64,000 nt of DNA from Peptococcaceae bacterium UBA4068 (GCA_002382665.1 DFZA01000010.1:97928-161927); one strand, 5' to 3'; counted from the stretch's first letter, positions 15,258 to 24,789 are shown. The notes: generated by a model not told the origin, from the sequence alone. Numbers and translations: made by a program.

Positions 15258-16022
15258 ATGGCTATCGCATATAAAACCGTAATTTCATTTGGTCTGGTGG
15301 CAATTCCCGTTAATCTCTATACGGCAATTGGTGACAATGATATACATTTTAATCAACTGCATGATGTAGATTTTCAGCGCATCCGCTATAAAAAGGTCTG
15401 TGGTCACTGCGGTAAAGAAGTTACCAATGAAGATATTGTCAAAGGTTATGAATATGACAAAGACAGCTATGTAGTAATTACCGATGACGATTTGGAAAAG
15501 ATTAAAACCGCCAAAGACAGAACGATTCAAATAATGCATTTTACCAGCCTGAATCAGATCTCACCTATCTATTACGATAAAACTTATCACAGTATCCCGC
15601 AAGCCGGCGGTGACAAGGCCTTTGAGCTGTTGCGTATAGCTCTGATGGAAGAACAAAAGGTCGCCATCGGTAAAACGGTGTTTGGCGCCAGGGAAACCAT
15701 GTTGGCTATTATTCCCCGCGAGGACGGCATGTTGGTTCAGACTATGTATTACAACGATGATATTAAGGAAATGCCCAAAACTTACAATAAGCCTGCTATT
15801 TCCGATCAGGAAATTGCCATGGCTAAAACGCTGATTAACTCAATGGAAACTCCGTTTAACCCAGAAGAGTATCACGATCAATATCAGCTCAAACTACGGG
15901 AATTGATTGCAACAAAAATTGCTGGTAAAGAAGTTGTCGCCAAAGAGCCTGAGCCACAAACCAACGTTATCGACTTGATGGAAGCGCTGCAAAAAAGCAT
16001 AGAAAGAGCAAAAGGCGCTTGA
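15258..16022 (+). CDS. ku: Ku protein (non-homologous end joining)
   Basis: 254 aa, a normal bacterial Ku length. The family binds DNA double-strand ends as a homodimer and recruits LigD. The signature start (MAIAYKTVISFGLVAIPVNL) and the zinc-ribbon-like CGHCGKE segment near residue 49 are present, as is the KRYEY-like stretch GYEYDKDSYVVITDDDLEKI. LigD is not adjacent. The start ATG follows GGGGTG. It is bounded by terminators on both sides, so it is monocistronic. Confidence 0.93.
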   Translation: MAIAYKTVISFGLVAIPVNLYTAIGDNDIHFNQLHDVDFQRIRYKKVCGHCGKEVTNEDIVKGYEYDKDSYVVITDDDLEKIKTAKDRTIQIMHFTSLNQISPIYYDKTYHSIPQAGGDKAFELLRIALMEEQKVAIGKTVFGARETMLAIIPREDGMLVQTMYYNDDIKEMPKTYNKPAISDQEIAMAKTLINSMETPFNPEEYHDQYQLKLRELIATKIAGKEVVAKEPEPQTNVIDLMEALQKSIERAKGA

Positions 16023-16138
16023 TAGATATATTTGGGATTAAAAGAATCGGCGCGATGCTAATCGAAGAAATGTCAGATCCGTCTTAGGGCCCTGCCATAA
16101 AGTGTTACACAATTATCTGGAAAATTCTCTTCATAAAT

Positions 16139-16173
16139 AGAAATGGTTGAGATTAATAATCTCAACCATTTCT
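16139..16173. terminator. Terminator between ku and the hyd operon
   Basis: 17-bp perfect stem (16139-16155 with 16157-16173), realistically with a TTAATAA loop, T-rich on the plus side; it separates convergent transcription units. Confidence 0.8.
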
Positions 16174-16175
16174 AT

Positions 16176-17921
16176 TTACTTTTCTTCCTTACTAAACGGA
16201 TAAAGCGAACGTTTAGTATAGTGGGTATGCAGCAATTCATGGGACTTATGGCCTAACGGCTCTTTTAAAAATTCTTCATAGAGCTGGGTTATGGCAGGAT
16301 TCTCATGCGATTTACGGATCGGTAAACCTGCATCCTCGTCATAAATGGCATCGATACGTTTCTGGCGAATTTCATTGGTCGTGCCATAAGGCTGGCCGCC
16401 ACCACCGATGCAGCCACCGGGGCAAGCCATAACTTCGATGAAGTGATAGAACTTTTCGCCGGCGCGGATGGCATCCAACAGCTTCCGGGCATTACCGGTG
16501 GTATGGGCAACAGCGACTTTAACTTCGAGACCGTCCAAATCAACGGTAGCTTCTTTGATACCCTCCATACCTCTGACCGCCGTGAAATTGATATCTTGCA
16601 GCGTCTTACCTGTAACAACTTCATAAACGGTCCTCAAAGCAGCTTCCATAACACCGCCGGTAGCACCGAAAATCACAGCAGCGCCGGTGTACATGCCCAT
16701 CGGCGCATCGAAATCTTCCGGAGCAATATTGACAATATCAATACCGGCTTCTCTGATCATACGGGCCAATTCGCGAGTGGTCAGAACTACATCAACATCC
16801 TGATAACCGCTGCTATTCATTTCCGGTCTAATACATTCAAATTTCTTAGCCGTGCAAGGCATAAAGGAAACGCTGTAAATATCAGCAGGATCTATGCTGG
16901 CTTTTTCAGCATAATAAGTCTTCACTAAAGCGCCAAACATTTGCTGCGGTGATTTACAAGTCGAAAGGTTATCCAGGAAATCAGGATAAAAATGTTCACA
17001 GTATTTAATCCAGCCGGGGCTGCAGGATGTGATCATCGGCAGCTTACCGCCATTGTTAATTCTATGAAGCAACTCGTTGCCCTCTTCAATAATTGTTAAG
17101 TCGGCTGTAAAATTGGTATGAAAAACTTTATCAAAACCGATTTGACGTAACGCGGCAACGATTTTGCCCATTTCCAGCTCGCCAGCGTTTAAACCGAATT
17201 CTTCAGCTAAAGCAACACGGATAGCCGGAGCCATTTGACAGACAACATGCTTCTTGGGATCGCAAATTGCATCCCAGACTTGTTCGTGTTGGTCGTTTTC
17301 ATAAATAGCGCCAACCGGACAGGCATGGACGCATTGACCACAATTAATGCAGGCTACTTCGCCTAATCCTAAATTTAATACCGGGGCTACGCCAACTTTA
17401 AACCCTCTGTTGTATTTGCTGTAAACAGCCGCAGTTTGTACTCTCTCACATACTTCAATACAACGACCACATTTTATGCACTTGTTGGGATCGCGATGCA
17501 CGCCGGGACTGGTAAGATCAAGCAGCAGGTTCTCATCAATATGTTCAAACCGGTTTTCACGTACATTATATTCATGAGCAAGCGTTTGCAATTCACAATT
17601 TTGATTGCGAATACATTGCAAACAATCCTGGGGATGATGAGCAAGTATCAGCTCTAAGACCGTTTTTCTTGCTTCACGAACTGCCATAGTATTGGTTTTA
17701 ATAACCATATCTTTGCCAACCGCCGTAGCACAAGCTGCCTGCAATAACTGTACTCCCTCAACCTCGACAACACATATCCGGCAATTGGCTTTAATTGACT
17801 GATCGGGATGGTAGCAAAGAGTAGGTATTTTAATTCCCACCGTTTTAGCTGCGTCAAGTATAGTTGTACCTTTTGCAACCTCAACTTTACATCCATCAAT
17901 GACCGCAGTAACCGTTTCCAT
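16176..17921 (-). CDS. hydA: [FeFe] hydrogenase catalytic subunit, multi-cluster
   Basis: 581 aa from the ATG at 17921 with AAAGGAG upstream; the longer frame would overlap hydB. Order of domains: [2Fe-2S] ferredoxin (C36, C47, C50, C64), His-Cys-rich cluster, two [4Fe-4S] motifs (CIKCGRCIEVC and CINCGQCVHAC), then the H-cluster domain with TSCSPGW, MPCTAKKFE and EVMACPGGCIGGGGQP. It reduces protons or oxidises H2. With hydB and hydC it forms a trimeric NAD- and ferredoxin-linked hydrogenase (group A3 type), usually electron-confurcating. It has only a short tail after the active-site domain, about 55 residues. Confidence 0.95.
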   Translation of the reverse strand: METVTAVIDGCKVEVAKGTTILDAAKTVGIKIPTLCYHPDQSIKANCRICVVEVEGVQLLQAACATAVGKDMVIKTNTMAVREARKTVLELILAHHPQDCLQCIRNQNCELQTLAHEYNVRENRFEHIDENLLLDLTSPGVHRDPNKCIKCGRCIEVCERVQTAAVYSKYNRGFKVGVAPVLNLGLGEVACINCGQCVHACPVGAIYENDQHEQVWDAICDPKKHVVCQMAPAIRVALAEEFGLNAGELEMGKIVAALRQIGFDKVFHTNFTADLTIIEEGNELLHRINNGGKLPMITSCSPGWIKYCEHFYPDFLDNLSTCKSPQQMFGALVKTYYAEKASIDPADIYSVSFMPCTAKKFECIRPEMNSSGYQDVDVVLTTRELARMIREAGIDIVNIAPEDFDAPMGMYTGAAVIFGATGGVMEAALRTVYEVVTGKTLQDINFTAVRGMEGIKEATVDLDGLEVKVAVAHTTGNARKLLDAIRAGEKFYHFIEVMACPGGCIGGGGQPYGTTNEIRQKRIDAIYDEDAGLPIRKSHENPAITQLYEEFLKEPLGHKSHELLHTHYTKRSLYPFSKEEK

Positions 17922-17958
17922 TATATTAATCACTCCTTTTTCCAGCAAATAATTCTCT

Positions 17959-19218
17959 TTAACTATTTTGTAATAGTTTTTCTTCAAACTTATTGCCAAA
18001 GAATTTAATGGCTGTCTGAACAGGGGTTGGCGCTGCCTGACCCAATCCGCATAGTGCCGATTTGTTCATAACCCGCGCTAAACCGTTTGCTATCTTTAAA
18101 TCTTTTACCGTAGCCTTGCCATCGCAAACTTTAACCATAAAATCATATAGCCGCTGGCATCCTTCTCTGCATGGAGTGCATTTGCCGCAGGATTCTTCAG
18201 TAAAAAAATGCGCCATATTTTTAACAACATCGAGTAAATCCCGTTTATCGTTAATTACAAACACCGCACCTGTGCCAAGGCTACCGCCAGCCGCCATCAT
18301 CGAATCAAAATCTATCGGCGTGTTCAGCAAAGACTCAGGTAAGACACCGCCCGAATTACCGCCAACTTGAACGGCCAGAAAATCCCCGCCTGTTACCCCG
18401 CCGCCGAAACCATAAATAATATCATAAAGGGTAGTATCCGTAGGAACCTCGACAAAGGTTTTATTTACAACATCACCGCTTAAAGTCATTATTTTAGTGC
18501 CCGGGTATTTGACCGCCCCAATACTGGCAAACCATTTACCGCCATTGTTTAGGATCGCAGGAATATTAGCAAGGGTCTCAACATTATTAATCACGGTAGG
18601 TTTACCCCATAAGCCAACAGTTCCGGGATAAGGAGGTCTGATCCGCGGTTCACCGCGTTTCCCTTCAATGGACTCAATAATAGCAGTCTCTTCGCCGCAG
18701 ACAAAAGCAAATGCGCCGGAAAACACTTCCAGATCAAAATCAAATCCGGAACCAAGAATATTTTTACCCATCATTCCAGCTGCTTTGGTGCCAGTGATTG
18801 CGGTATTTAGAGATTGCTGAGACTGCGGGTACTCGCCTCTGACATAGATATAGCCTTTGGTTGCGCCCAAAGTATAGCCGGCAATTGTCAACGCTTCTAT
18901 AAGACGATATGGATCTTTGTCCATAATCAGTCTATCTTTATATGTACCCGGTTCGCCCTCATCAGCATTGCAAACGATATACTTCTGATCTGCTTCAATA
19001 GGCGCTGTGAAGCTCCATTTCAACCAGGTAGGGAACCCGGCGCCGCCGCGACCCCTCAAACCTGATGCTTTCAATTCATCGATTATTGCTGCAGAACTCA
19101 TAGTTAAGGCCTTTTTCAGCGCCTGATAACCGCCCTGGGCAATGTACTCGTCTATTGATGCGGGATTAATCTTGTCATAATTATTAAGTACAATTCTTTG
19201 TTCTTTTGCTAAAGACAT
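17959..19218 (-). CDS. hydB: NuoF-like diaphorase subunit of [FeFe] hydrogenase
   Basis: 419 aa. It carries the GRGGAGFPTWLKW NADH/FMN loop, NADEGEPGTYKDR, the RGEYP segment and the C-terminal [4Fe-4S] motif CGKCTPCREGC. It passes electrons between NAD(H), FMN and iron-sulfur clusters. Thermotoga-type HydB is longer, with an N-terminal thioredoxin-like [2Fe-2S] domain and a C-terminal two-cluster ferredoxin; both are missing, so this is the compact NuoF-sized form. It lies between hydC (25 bp) and hydA (37 bp) in one operon. Confidence 0.93.
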   Translation of the reverse strand: MSLAKEQRIVLNNYDKINPASIDEYIAQGGYQALKKALTMSSAAIIDELKASGLRGRGGAGFPTWLKWSFTAPIEADQKYIVCNADEGEPGTYKDRLIMDKDPYRLIEALTIAGYTLGATKGYIYVRGEYPQSQQSLNTAITGTKAAGMMGKNILGSGFDFDLEVFSGAFAFVCGEETAIIESIEGKRGEPRIRPPYPGTVGLWGKPTVINNVETLANIPAILNNGGKWFASIGAVKYPGTKIMTLSGDVVNKTFVEVPTDTTLYDIIYGFGGGVTGGDFLAVQVGGNSGGVLPESLLNTPIDFDSMMAAGGSLGTGAVFVINDKRDLLDVVKNMAHFFTEESCGKCTPCREGCQRLYDFMVKVCDGKATVKDLKIANGLARVMNKSALCGLGQAAPTPVQTAIKFFGNKFEEKLLQNS

Positions 19219-19243
19219 TAAGTTTACCCTCCCTCCAGTTTAT

Positions 19244-19705
19244 TTAAAACCGGGCCAATATTTCCGGAATCTCTTCAATTGAAACGTTAAAGTATGGTTG
19301 TTGGTTAATAGTAAAAACAGGGGCCTCCTGGCACATTCCAACGCATTGACAGAATTCTAATGTAAATTTGCCATCCAAGGTCGTTTCACCGGCTTTAATA
19401 CCCAATTGTTTTTCAAAAGCCGCTACAAGCTCTGCAGCTCCGGCAATATGACATGGCGCACTTTCGCAAAATCGGATAACATTTTTGCCTCTTTGATTAA
19501 CAGCAAATTTAGCATAAAATGTCGCAACTCCATATATTTGTGAAACCGGAATATTAAAAACCTGTGATAATTTTACCAGCGCTTCTTCAGGGATGACCTT
19601 GTACTTTTCATCAATAGCATGAAGAGCCGGCAGCAAACCACTTTTTACATCTTTGAATTCGGCTATGATTTTATCTACAGACACATTTGTATAGCTATCT
19701 ACCAT
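19244..19705 (-). CDS. hydC: NuoE-like [2Fe-2S] subunit of [FeFe] hydrogenase
   Basis: 153 aa from the ATG at 19705; an upstream GTG at 19717 abuts the G-rich ribosome binding site and is less likely. The thioredoxin-like [2Fe-2S] fold has cysteines in CESAPC and CQCVGMC, the usual C-x4-C...C-x3-C spacing. The N-terminal helical part (LPALHAIDEKYKVIPEEALV) is typical of NuoE/HydC. It is the first hydrogenase subunit gene of the operon and follows a small unknown gene by 21 bp. Confidence 0.93.
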   Translation of the reverse strand: MVDSYTNVSVDKIIAEFKDVKSGLLPALHAIDEKYKVIPEEALVKLSQVFNIPVSQIYGVATFYAKFAVNQRGKNVIRFCESAPCHIAGAAELVAAFEKQLGIKAGETTLDGKFTLEFCQCVGMCQEAPVFTINQQPYFNVSIEEIPEILARF

Positions 19706-19726
19706 ATATATTTTCACCCCCCAAAG

Positions 19727-19990
19727 CTAGCAATCAATAAAATCAGTGGCGTAGAATAAGTATCCCGGAAATTGCTCAAGCTCGACAAAAGTAAACAAAT
19801 CATAGCCATGCATTTCTCTTACTGTATAAACCCCCCCTTTTATGAGCATCTTTGTTGCGTTTTTCCCAGCATCGAAATAATCATCACGGTCATGTTCAGG
19901 TGCGACAAACTCCACCTTGTCCCCCTGCTTAGCATAAAGATTCATACACTTTTGTTCATTCTCCAACCGTTTACATATCGAACTACTCAC
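19727..19990 (-). CDS. Small unknown protein heading the hyd operon
   Basis: 87 aa from the GTG at 19990, 9 nt after AAAGGAG; the ATG at 19999 touches the ribosome binding site. A start at the internal ATG giving MNLYAKQGDKVEF is also possible. The sequence KGGVYTVREMHGYDLFTFVE and ELEQFPGYLFYATDF suggest a small beta-barrel (SH3/KOW-like) of about 70 residues. I do not recognise a named family. Only 21 bp separate it from hydC, so it is probably co-transcribed with the hydrogenase; a functional link is inference. Confidence 0.6.
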   Translation of the reverse strand: MSSSICKRLENEQKCMNLYAKQGDKVEFVAPEHDRDDYFDAGKNATKMLIKGGVYTVREMHGYDLFTFVELEQFPGYLFYATDFIDC

Positions 19991-20110
19991 TATAATCATC
20001 TCCTTTTTTATTTTTGGTCAAGTTTATAGTGATAAGTATGATTAAATTTTCCATCTTATGCTTGATAAAGAAAATCAAAAGCTCTAAAAATTCTGATTCA
20101 AAATAAAAAA

Positions 20111-20131
20111 TCAAGATCCATGAGATCTTGA
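20111..20131 (-). terminator. Terminator-like hairpin upstream of the hyd operon
   Basis: 8-bp perfect stem (20111-20118 with 20124-20131) followed on the minus strand by TTTTTT. With nothing transcribed toward it except possible leader RNA, it may be part of the hyd operon leader. Confidence 0.5.
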
Positions 20132-20147
20132 CACAAAAATTAAAATA

Positions 20148-20184
20148 GATATTATTAAAAAATTGCATTCGTTTTAATAATATC
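20148..20184. repeat. 13-bp perfect inverted repeat in divergent promoter region
   Basis: 20148-20160 and 20172-20184 (GATATTATTAAAA and its complement) are separated by 11 nt. It lies between the hyd operon and the decarboxylase gene. An operator role is possible. Confidence 0.5.
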
Positions 20185-20231
20185 GTAAGATTAATAGTAG
20201 AAAAAAAACTATATATTCTAAAGGAGAAGCT

Positions 20232-21683
20232 GTGGTAAGCATCAACTGTACCGATGATAATAATTCTATTTATAAATTAATATCCAGATATTCGGCAACG
20301 AATACCTGTCCTATGCATATGCCCGGGCACAAAAGAAACAACCGGCTCTTGAGCGATGATTTGCCATATAACATAGATATTTCGGAAATCAGCGGTTTCG
20401 ATGATCTTCATGACCCGCAAGGTATTATCAAACAAACTTCTGAAATTGCCAATACCTTGTATGGCAGTAACAAGACTTTTCTGTTGGTCAACGGCAGTAG
20501 CTGCGGTATATTAGCAGGCATACGCGCTGCAGTTAAACGCGGGGGAAAAATAATCATGGACCGGAACTGTCATCGTTCCGTCTATCATGCCGCCGAATTA
20601 AATGGTCTGCAAACTGTTTATTTGCTGCCGGAAACTGACCAACAAACCGGTATCAGCGGTAGTATTTCTCCGCTGCAGGTTGAACAAGAGCTAGCTAATA
20701 ACCCCGATGCTAAATTAATTGTCATCACCTCGCCGACTTACGAAGGCGTAATCAGTGATATTAGCAAAATCACCGCTGCCGCGCATCAAAGAGATGTTAC
20801 TGTTTTGATCGATGCGGCACATGGTGCACATCTGGGATTTTCAGATTATTTTCCGGTTAATGCCAATAATTCCGGTGCTGATTTGGTTGTACAAAGTTTA
20901 CATAAAACCCTGCCGGCGCTTACCCAATGCGCGCTTGCGCATATCAACGGCAGTTTAATCGACCCAAATAAAATGGCCAAAGAGCTGGCAATATTTGAAA
21001 CCAGCAGCCCTTCTTATGTTTTGTTGGCTTCGATTGATAGTTGCCTGCGTCTGCTGAAAAACAATAAAGACGGGCTGTTTAAGGATATTAAAAACAATAT
21101 CGGGTGTTTTGACAATGCCATTAAAGAAGTAGAAAACATCCATATCGTCTGCCACGGCAGCGATCATTTATATAACCATCCACACTTTTTCGGCTATGAC
21201 CCAGGGAAAATCGTTATCAGCACCCGGGGAACTAATCTAACAGGTATTAAGCTGGCGCAAATTATGCGCGGCCAATATAAAATTGAACTGGAAATGGCTG
21301 CGGCCGACTATGCCATAGCCATCACCAGCATCTGTGACAGTAAAGAAAATTTCGAGCGGCTAGCTGATGCATTAAATAGAATAGATCAGACCGTAATCCC
21401 TAAATATCCAATTCCAAATTATAAAAATACGCTTCCGCGGCAGGTAATGTCTATCAGCGATGCTTTAGAACTAAATAGTATTGCTGTACCATTAACGGAT
21501 GCTATTGGCATGGTTGCGCTAGAATATGTTTGGGCCTATCCGCCAGGCATACCCCTGATTGTTCCCGGAGAAATAATTGATGAAAACATCATTGAGCAAA
21601 TCAATATATTTGTTTCAACAGGCATTATGCTCAAAAGCACAGATGGTGAAATATCAAGACAAATAGCAGCGATATCTGTTTAA
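20232..21683 (+). CDS. Orn/Lys/Arg decarboxylase family protein (fold type I PLP)
   Basis: 483 aa. It shows MHMPGHKRN near the start, SEISGFDDLHDP, VNGSSCGILA, DAAHGAHLGF and the PLP-lysine motif SLHKTLPALTQ near residue 227. This is the short Gram-positive type (SpeA/Cad/YaaO-like) without the N-terminal wing domain. Likely substrates are arginine, lysine or ornithine, giving polyamines; the sequence does not decide which. The start is GTG at 20232 with AAGGAG upstream. It appears monocistronic. Confidence 0.88.
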   Translation: MVSINCTDDNNSIYKLISRYSATNTCPMHMPGHKRNNRLLSDDLPYNIDISEISGFDDLHDPQGIIKQTSEIANTLYGSNKTFLLVNGSSCGILAGIRAAVKRGGKIIMDRNCHRSVYHAAELNGLQTVYLLPETDQQTGISGSISPLQVEQELANNPDAKLIVITSPTYEGVISDISKITAAAHQRDVTVLIDAAHGAHLGFSDYFPVNANNSGADLVVQSLHKTLPALTQCALAHINGSLIDPNKMAKELAIFETSSPSYVLLASIDSCLRLLKNNKDGLFKDIKNNIGCFDNAIKEVENIHIVCHGSDHLYNHPHFFGYDPGKIVISTRGTNLTGIKLAQIMRGQYKIELEMAAADYAIAITSICDSKENFERLADALNRIDQTVIPKYPIPNYKNTLPRQVMSISDALELNSIAVPLTDAIGMVALEYVWAYPPGIPLIVPGEIIDENIIEQINIFVSTGIMLKSTDGEISRQIAAISV

Positions 21684-21888
21684 ATGTTTTGGTAATGGTT
21701 TTAAAAAGCTGATAAGAACAAATATTATTAGAAGTTATAGATTTCTTGCAGGATTTATGATAGCATAATTAAATAAATAAAAGTTGACATATTGGTATCG
21801 TTGTCACATATATAAGTATTTTTACTCGCATAGCAAGATGAAATATTCTAAGTAGTAGATTTACTATTTTTTATTAGGAGAAAAAGAA

Positions 21889-22632
21889 ATGGAAAAACAA
21901 GAACTCTTTAAAAAGCTAAAATTTGAATTTGCTAAAATAATTGATCAGTATGATTTACAATCTGATAAAATCAATATTGCTACACAATCACTGACGCCGG
22001 AGGAAGCCATAGGAATAACTGAGCGAAAAGATTTCCCTATTCTGTTTGGCAAAGAGATAATGCTTCAGGCTGATTATCTTGGAGCAAAAGGTCAGGCGTT
22101 TACAGACGCCCCTGCCGTTTTTCACGGTACACTCAAAGATATATTAAATCTGGATCTTACTAATGATGATCATTCAATAGGGTTGTTTATCGCTTCAATG
22201 AATGCTGTTATGAGAAAAATTGAATTGATTGATAAAACGATCCACTGCAAAAATAGGGATCCGGAAATCTGCGCTAATGAAATTGTGTCTTTTATAAAAG
22301 ATCACTATGATGATCCTAAAATCACATTAATTGGTTATCAGCCTGCGATAATTGACATTCTCTCGAAAGAATTCAGACTTCGAGTATTGGACTTAAATCC
22401 TGATAATGTCGGGCAAATCAAATACGGCATTAAGATAGAGCACGGAGAAAATGATTTCCAGCAAGCTGTAATGGAATGGGCCAATTTAATACTATGCACC
22501 GGAAGCACTTTATGTAACGGTACTATTGTAAACTTTATTGATATTGGAAAAGAAGTTCTCTTTTTCGGAACAACTATATCAGCAACTGCTAAATTATTGG
22601 GTCTGAAAAGAATATGCCCTTGCTCTATGTAA
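21889..22632 (+). CDS. DUF364-like putative metal-chelation domain protein
   Basis: 247 aa. The C-terminal half has a Rossmann-like pattern (ITLIGYQPAIIDILSKEFRL, VLDLNPDNVGQIKYG, NLILCTGSTLCNGTIVNFID) that recalls the DUF364 / heavy-metal chelation family, whose members sit near metal or cofactor genes. Cysteines at CTGSTLC and the terminal CPCSM could bind metal. ATG follows AGGAG; a TTGACA at 21784-21789 may be its promoter. It converges with the molybdate transport operon and ends at a shared terminator. Family assignment is from memory and moderately certain. Confidence 0.6.
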   Translation: MEKQELFKKLKFEFAKIIDQYDLQSDKINIATQSLTPEEAIGITERKDFPILFGKEIMLQADYLGAKGQAFTDAPAVFHGTLKDILNLDLTNDDHSIGLFIASMNAVMRKIELIDKTIHCKNRDPEICANEIVSFIKDHYDDPKITLIGYQPAIIDILSKEFRLRVLDLNPDNVGQIKYGIKIEHGENDFQQAVMEWANLILCTGSTLCNGTIVNFIDIGKEVLFFGTTISATAKLLGLKRICPCSM

Positions 22633-22702
22633 ATTTTTAAGGATGAATTTACTTTTTGTCTGTAAACTACATTTCGTGACATTAACATTTTTTAAAAAAA
22701 CA

Positions 22703-22743
22703 AGCTCGCCTCATAGATTTCGTATTTGAGGCGAGCTGCTTTT
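22703..22743. terminator. Bidirectional terminator
   Basis: 11-bp perfect stem (22703-22713 with 22727-22737), 13-nt loop, A7 upstream and T6 downstream; serves the DUF364-like gene and the mod operon. Confidence 0.85.
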
Positions 22744-22783
22744 TTAAATCCTTGTCAGCATCTTAAAAAACACAATTTAGTAT

Positions 22784-23828
22784 TTAAAATACATGAACTG
22801 CTGTACTCCTAAAAATAGCATAAACATTTTGCCCCGGCTCCAGATTCATTTCTTCCAAAGAGTGTTTTGTAACCAAAGCCGAGAAGGTTATACCAGCATC
22901 AAGGATTAACTTAATAAAAGGCCCCTGTGATACTATTTTAGTAATTCTGGCATTCAACAAATTTCGAGCACTACTGGGGAAACATTCTCTGGAAATAATT
23001 ATATTCTCCGGACGAATAGCTACCCGCACTTTTCCTTTAAGATTTGTTACCGCACTTAAGCATACAGAACCAATACGGATATTTGTCCCATCTGCATTAT
23101 CAGCGGCCACTCCATTGTAAATATTTTCCATGCCAACGAATTCAGCCACAAACTGTGATTGGGGGGTTTGAAACACTTCTTCCGGCCGGCCTGCTTGGAC
23201 CAATTCGCCACCATGCATAATCCCTACCCGATCAGCCATGATAAACGCTTCATTAAAATCGTGGGTTACATGTATAGTAGTAGTTTTTATTTCTTGATGA
23301 ATATTTTTCAATTCTTGCTGAAATAATTCCTTACTGCACGGATCTAAAGCGCTTAACGGTTCGTCCAGCAGCAATACCTCCGGTTCCGTAACCAATGCTC
23401 TGGCAAGCGCTACCCTTTGCTGCTCACCACCGCTTAATGTTGAAGGATGACGTTCCAATAAATCTACTATGTTCAATAGAGACGTTATCTGTTCGAGTTT
23501 TTGTTTAATGATTTTGGGAGAGACCTTTTTAAGCTTTAGAGCAAAAACAATATTGCCCCGCACATTAAGATTGGGAAATAACATATAATCCTGATAAACA
23601 AAGGCTATGTGGCGTTTCCTCTGGATATTCTGATGTTACATTACGACCATTTATCCAAATCTCGCCCTTATCCGGCCTGTACATTCCTGAAATCAGCTCA
23701 AGAACAACAGTTTTCCCAGCCCCTGTTGGCCCTAACATTACAAAGTATTCATTATCACTTATGCTTAAATTAATATTTTTTAAATTAAAATCACTAATTC
23801 GTTTAGAAACATTACGTAAATTTATCAT
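22784..23828 (-). pseudogene. modC: Molybdate/tungstate ABC transporter ATPase, frameshifted
   Basis: The gene is split between two frames. The N-terminal piece (23828-23565) has Walker A GPTGAGKT and runs to SEYPEE; the correct sequence then continues in another frame as RHIAFVYQDYMLFPNLNVRG. The C-terminal piece (to 22784) holds the signature LSGGEQQRVALARAL, Walker B VLLLDEPLSALD, the HVTHD switch and a TOBE-like domain. A one-base indel near 23612-23628 restores a full-length protein of about 347 aa. It follows the broken modB by 15 bp. It is either a decaying gene or a sequence error. Confidence 0.85.
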
Positions 23829-23843
23829 GTTTTACTCCTGGTC

Positions 23844-24691
23844 TTAGTTAATACGGGAAACTTGGTTCGTCTTACCCCCTACTATTTCGAATATAAAAAG
23901 TGATATTAATGAAATAATAATCAGGCAAGTAGCCGCTGCCATAGCTGTTTCAAGGTTGCCGATTGACATATTTAAATACAATGCAACCGGCAAGGTTTCT
24001 GTTACCATCCGGGTTGCACCGGCAACCATCAGCGCACAACCGAATTCTCCAATAGCTCGGGACCAGCTTATTACCAAACCGGCAATAATGCCGTTTTTGG
24101 CAATTGGCAAGGTTACTTTATAGAATGCCTGCCACTGAGAACATCCCAAAGTACGGGCTACAAACTCTAGGCGCGGATCAATATAAGCAAAAGTGTTCTT
24201 TTATACCCTGGTCATATAAGGTGTAATAATAAAGAATTGTGCCAGGATAATTCCATTTACAGAAAAAACAAACCTCAACCCGTGTTCAGCCAAGGTTGAT
24301 CCAAACGGGGTAGTAGCAAAAAGAAGCAATAACGCTACTCCGGAAACCAACGGGGGAAGCGATATTGGTATATTTAGAATCACATTTATAAATTTACGTC
24401 CCGGAATTTTAAACCGCTCTAATCCATAAGATACCGGTAAAGCAAAAAACAAACAAATCAATGTTGAAGTAACTGAAGTCAGTAAGCTAAGCCGGATGGC
24501 AAACTGAATTTCCTGACTAGCCAGGCTTTGTAATAGACTGGCGAGTCCTTTGATACTATATTGGCTAAAGCCGCGAGGAAAAAAACAAATAAAATAATAA
24601 CAAAGAATATGATAATACCTTGGAAAATTTTATTGTTTAATATATTCGGACATTTATGTTTATTTGTAAATAAATTACGGTTTATTTCCAT
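23844..24691 (-). pseudogene. modB: Molybdate/tungstate ABC transporter permease, frameshift and stop
   Basis: The start ATG at 24691 follows AAGGAG. The first membrane segment is in frame, but the frame is lost near a run of seven A (plus strand 24579-24585). In the shifted frame the expected permease sequence resumes (IKGLASLLQSLASQEIQFAI, then PISLPPLVSGVALLLLF). That frame is stopped by TAA at 24201-24203 and continues in the same frame through SRAIGEFGCALMVAGATR to 23844. Thus two separate lesions disrupt the permease. Sequence error at the homopolymer could explain the first but not the stop. Confidence 0.85.
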
Positions 24692-24727
24692 CAATTTCTC
24701 CTTGTTCTGCCAAATCACATATCAAAA

Positions 24728-24769
24728 TACGCCAAGGCATGCTGTTGATGATTGCCTGCACTTGGCGTA
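24728..24769 (-). terminator. Intercistronic hairpin between modA and modB
   Basis: TACGCCAAG (24728-24736) pairs with CTTGGCGTA (24761-24769), with a weaker inner stem; on the minus strand it is followed by TTTTG. It would favour modA expression over downstream genes. Confidence 0.5.
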
Positions 24770-24789
24770 CTTAAATGTTAAACTATAAA

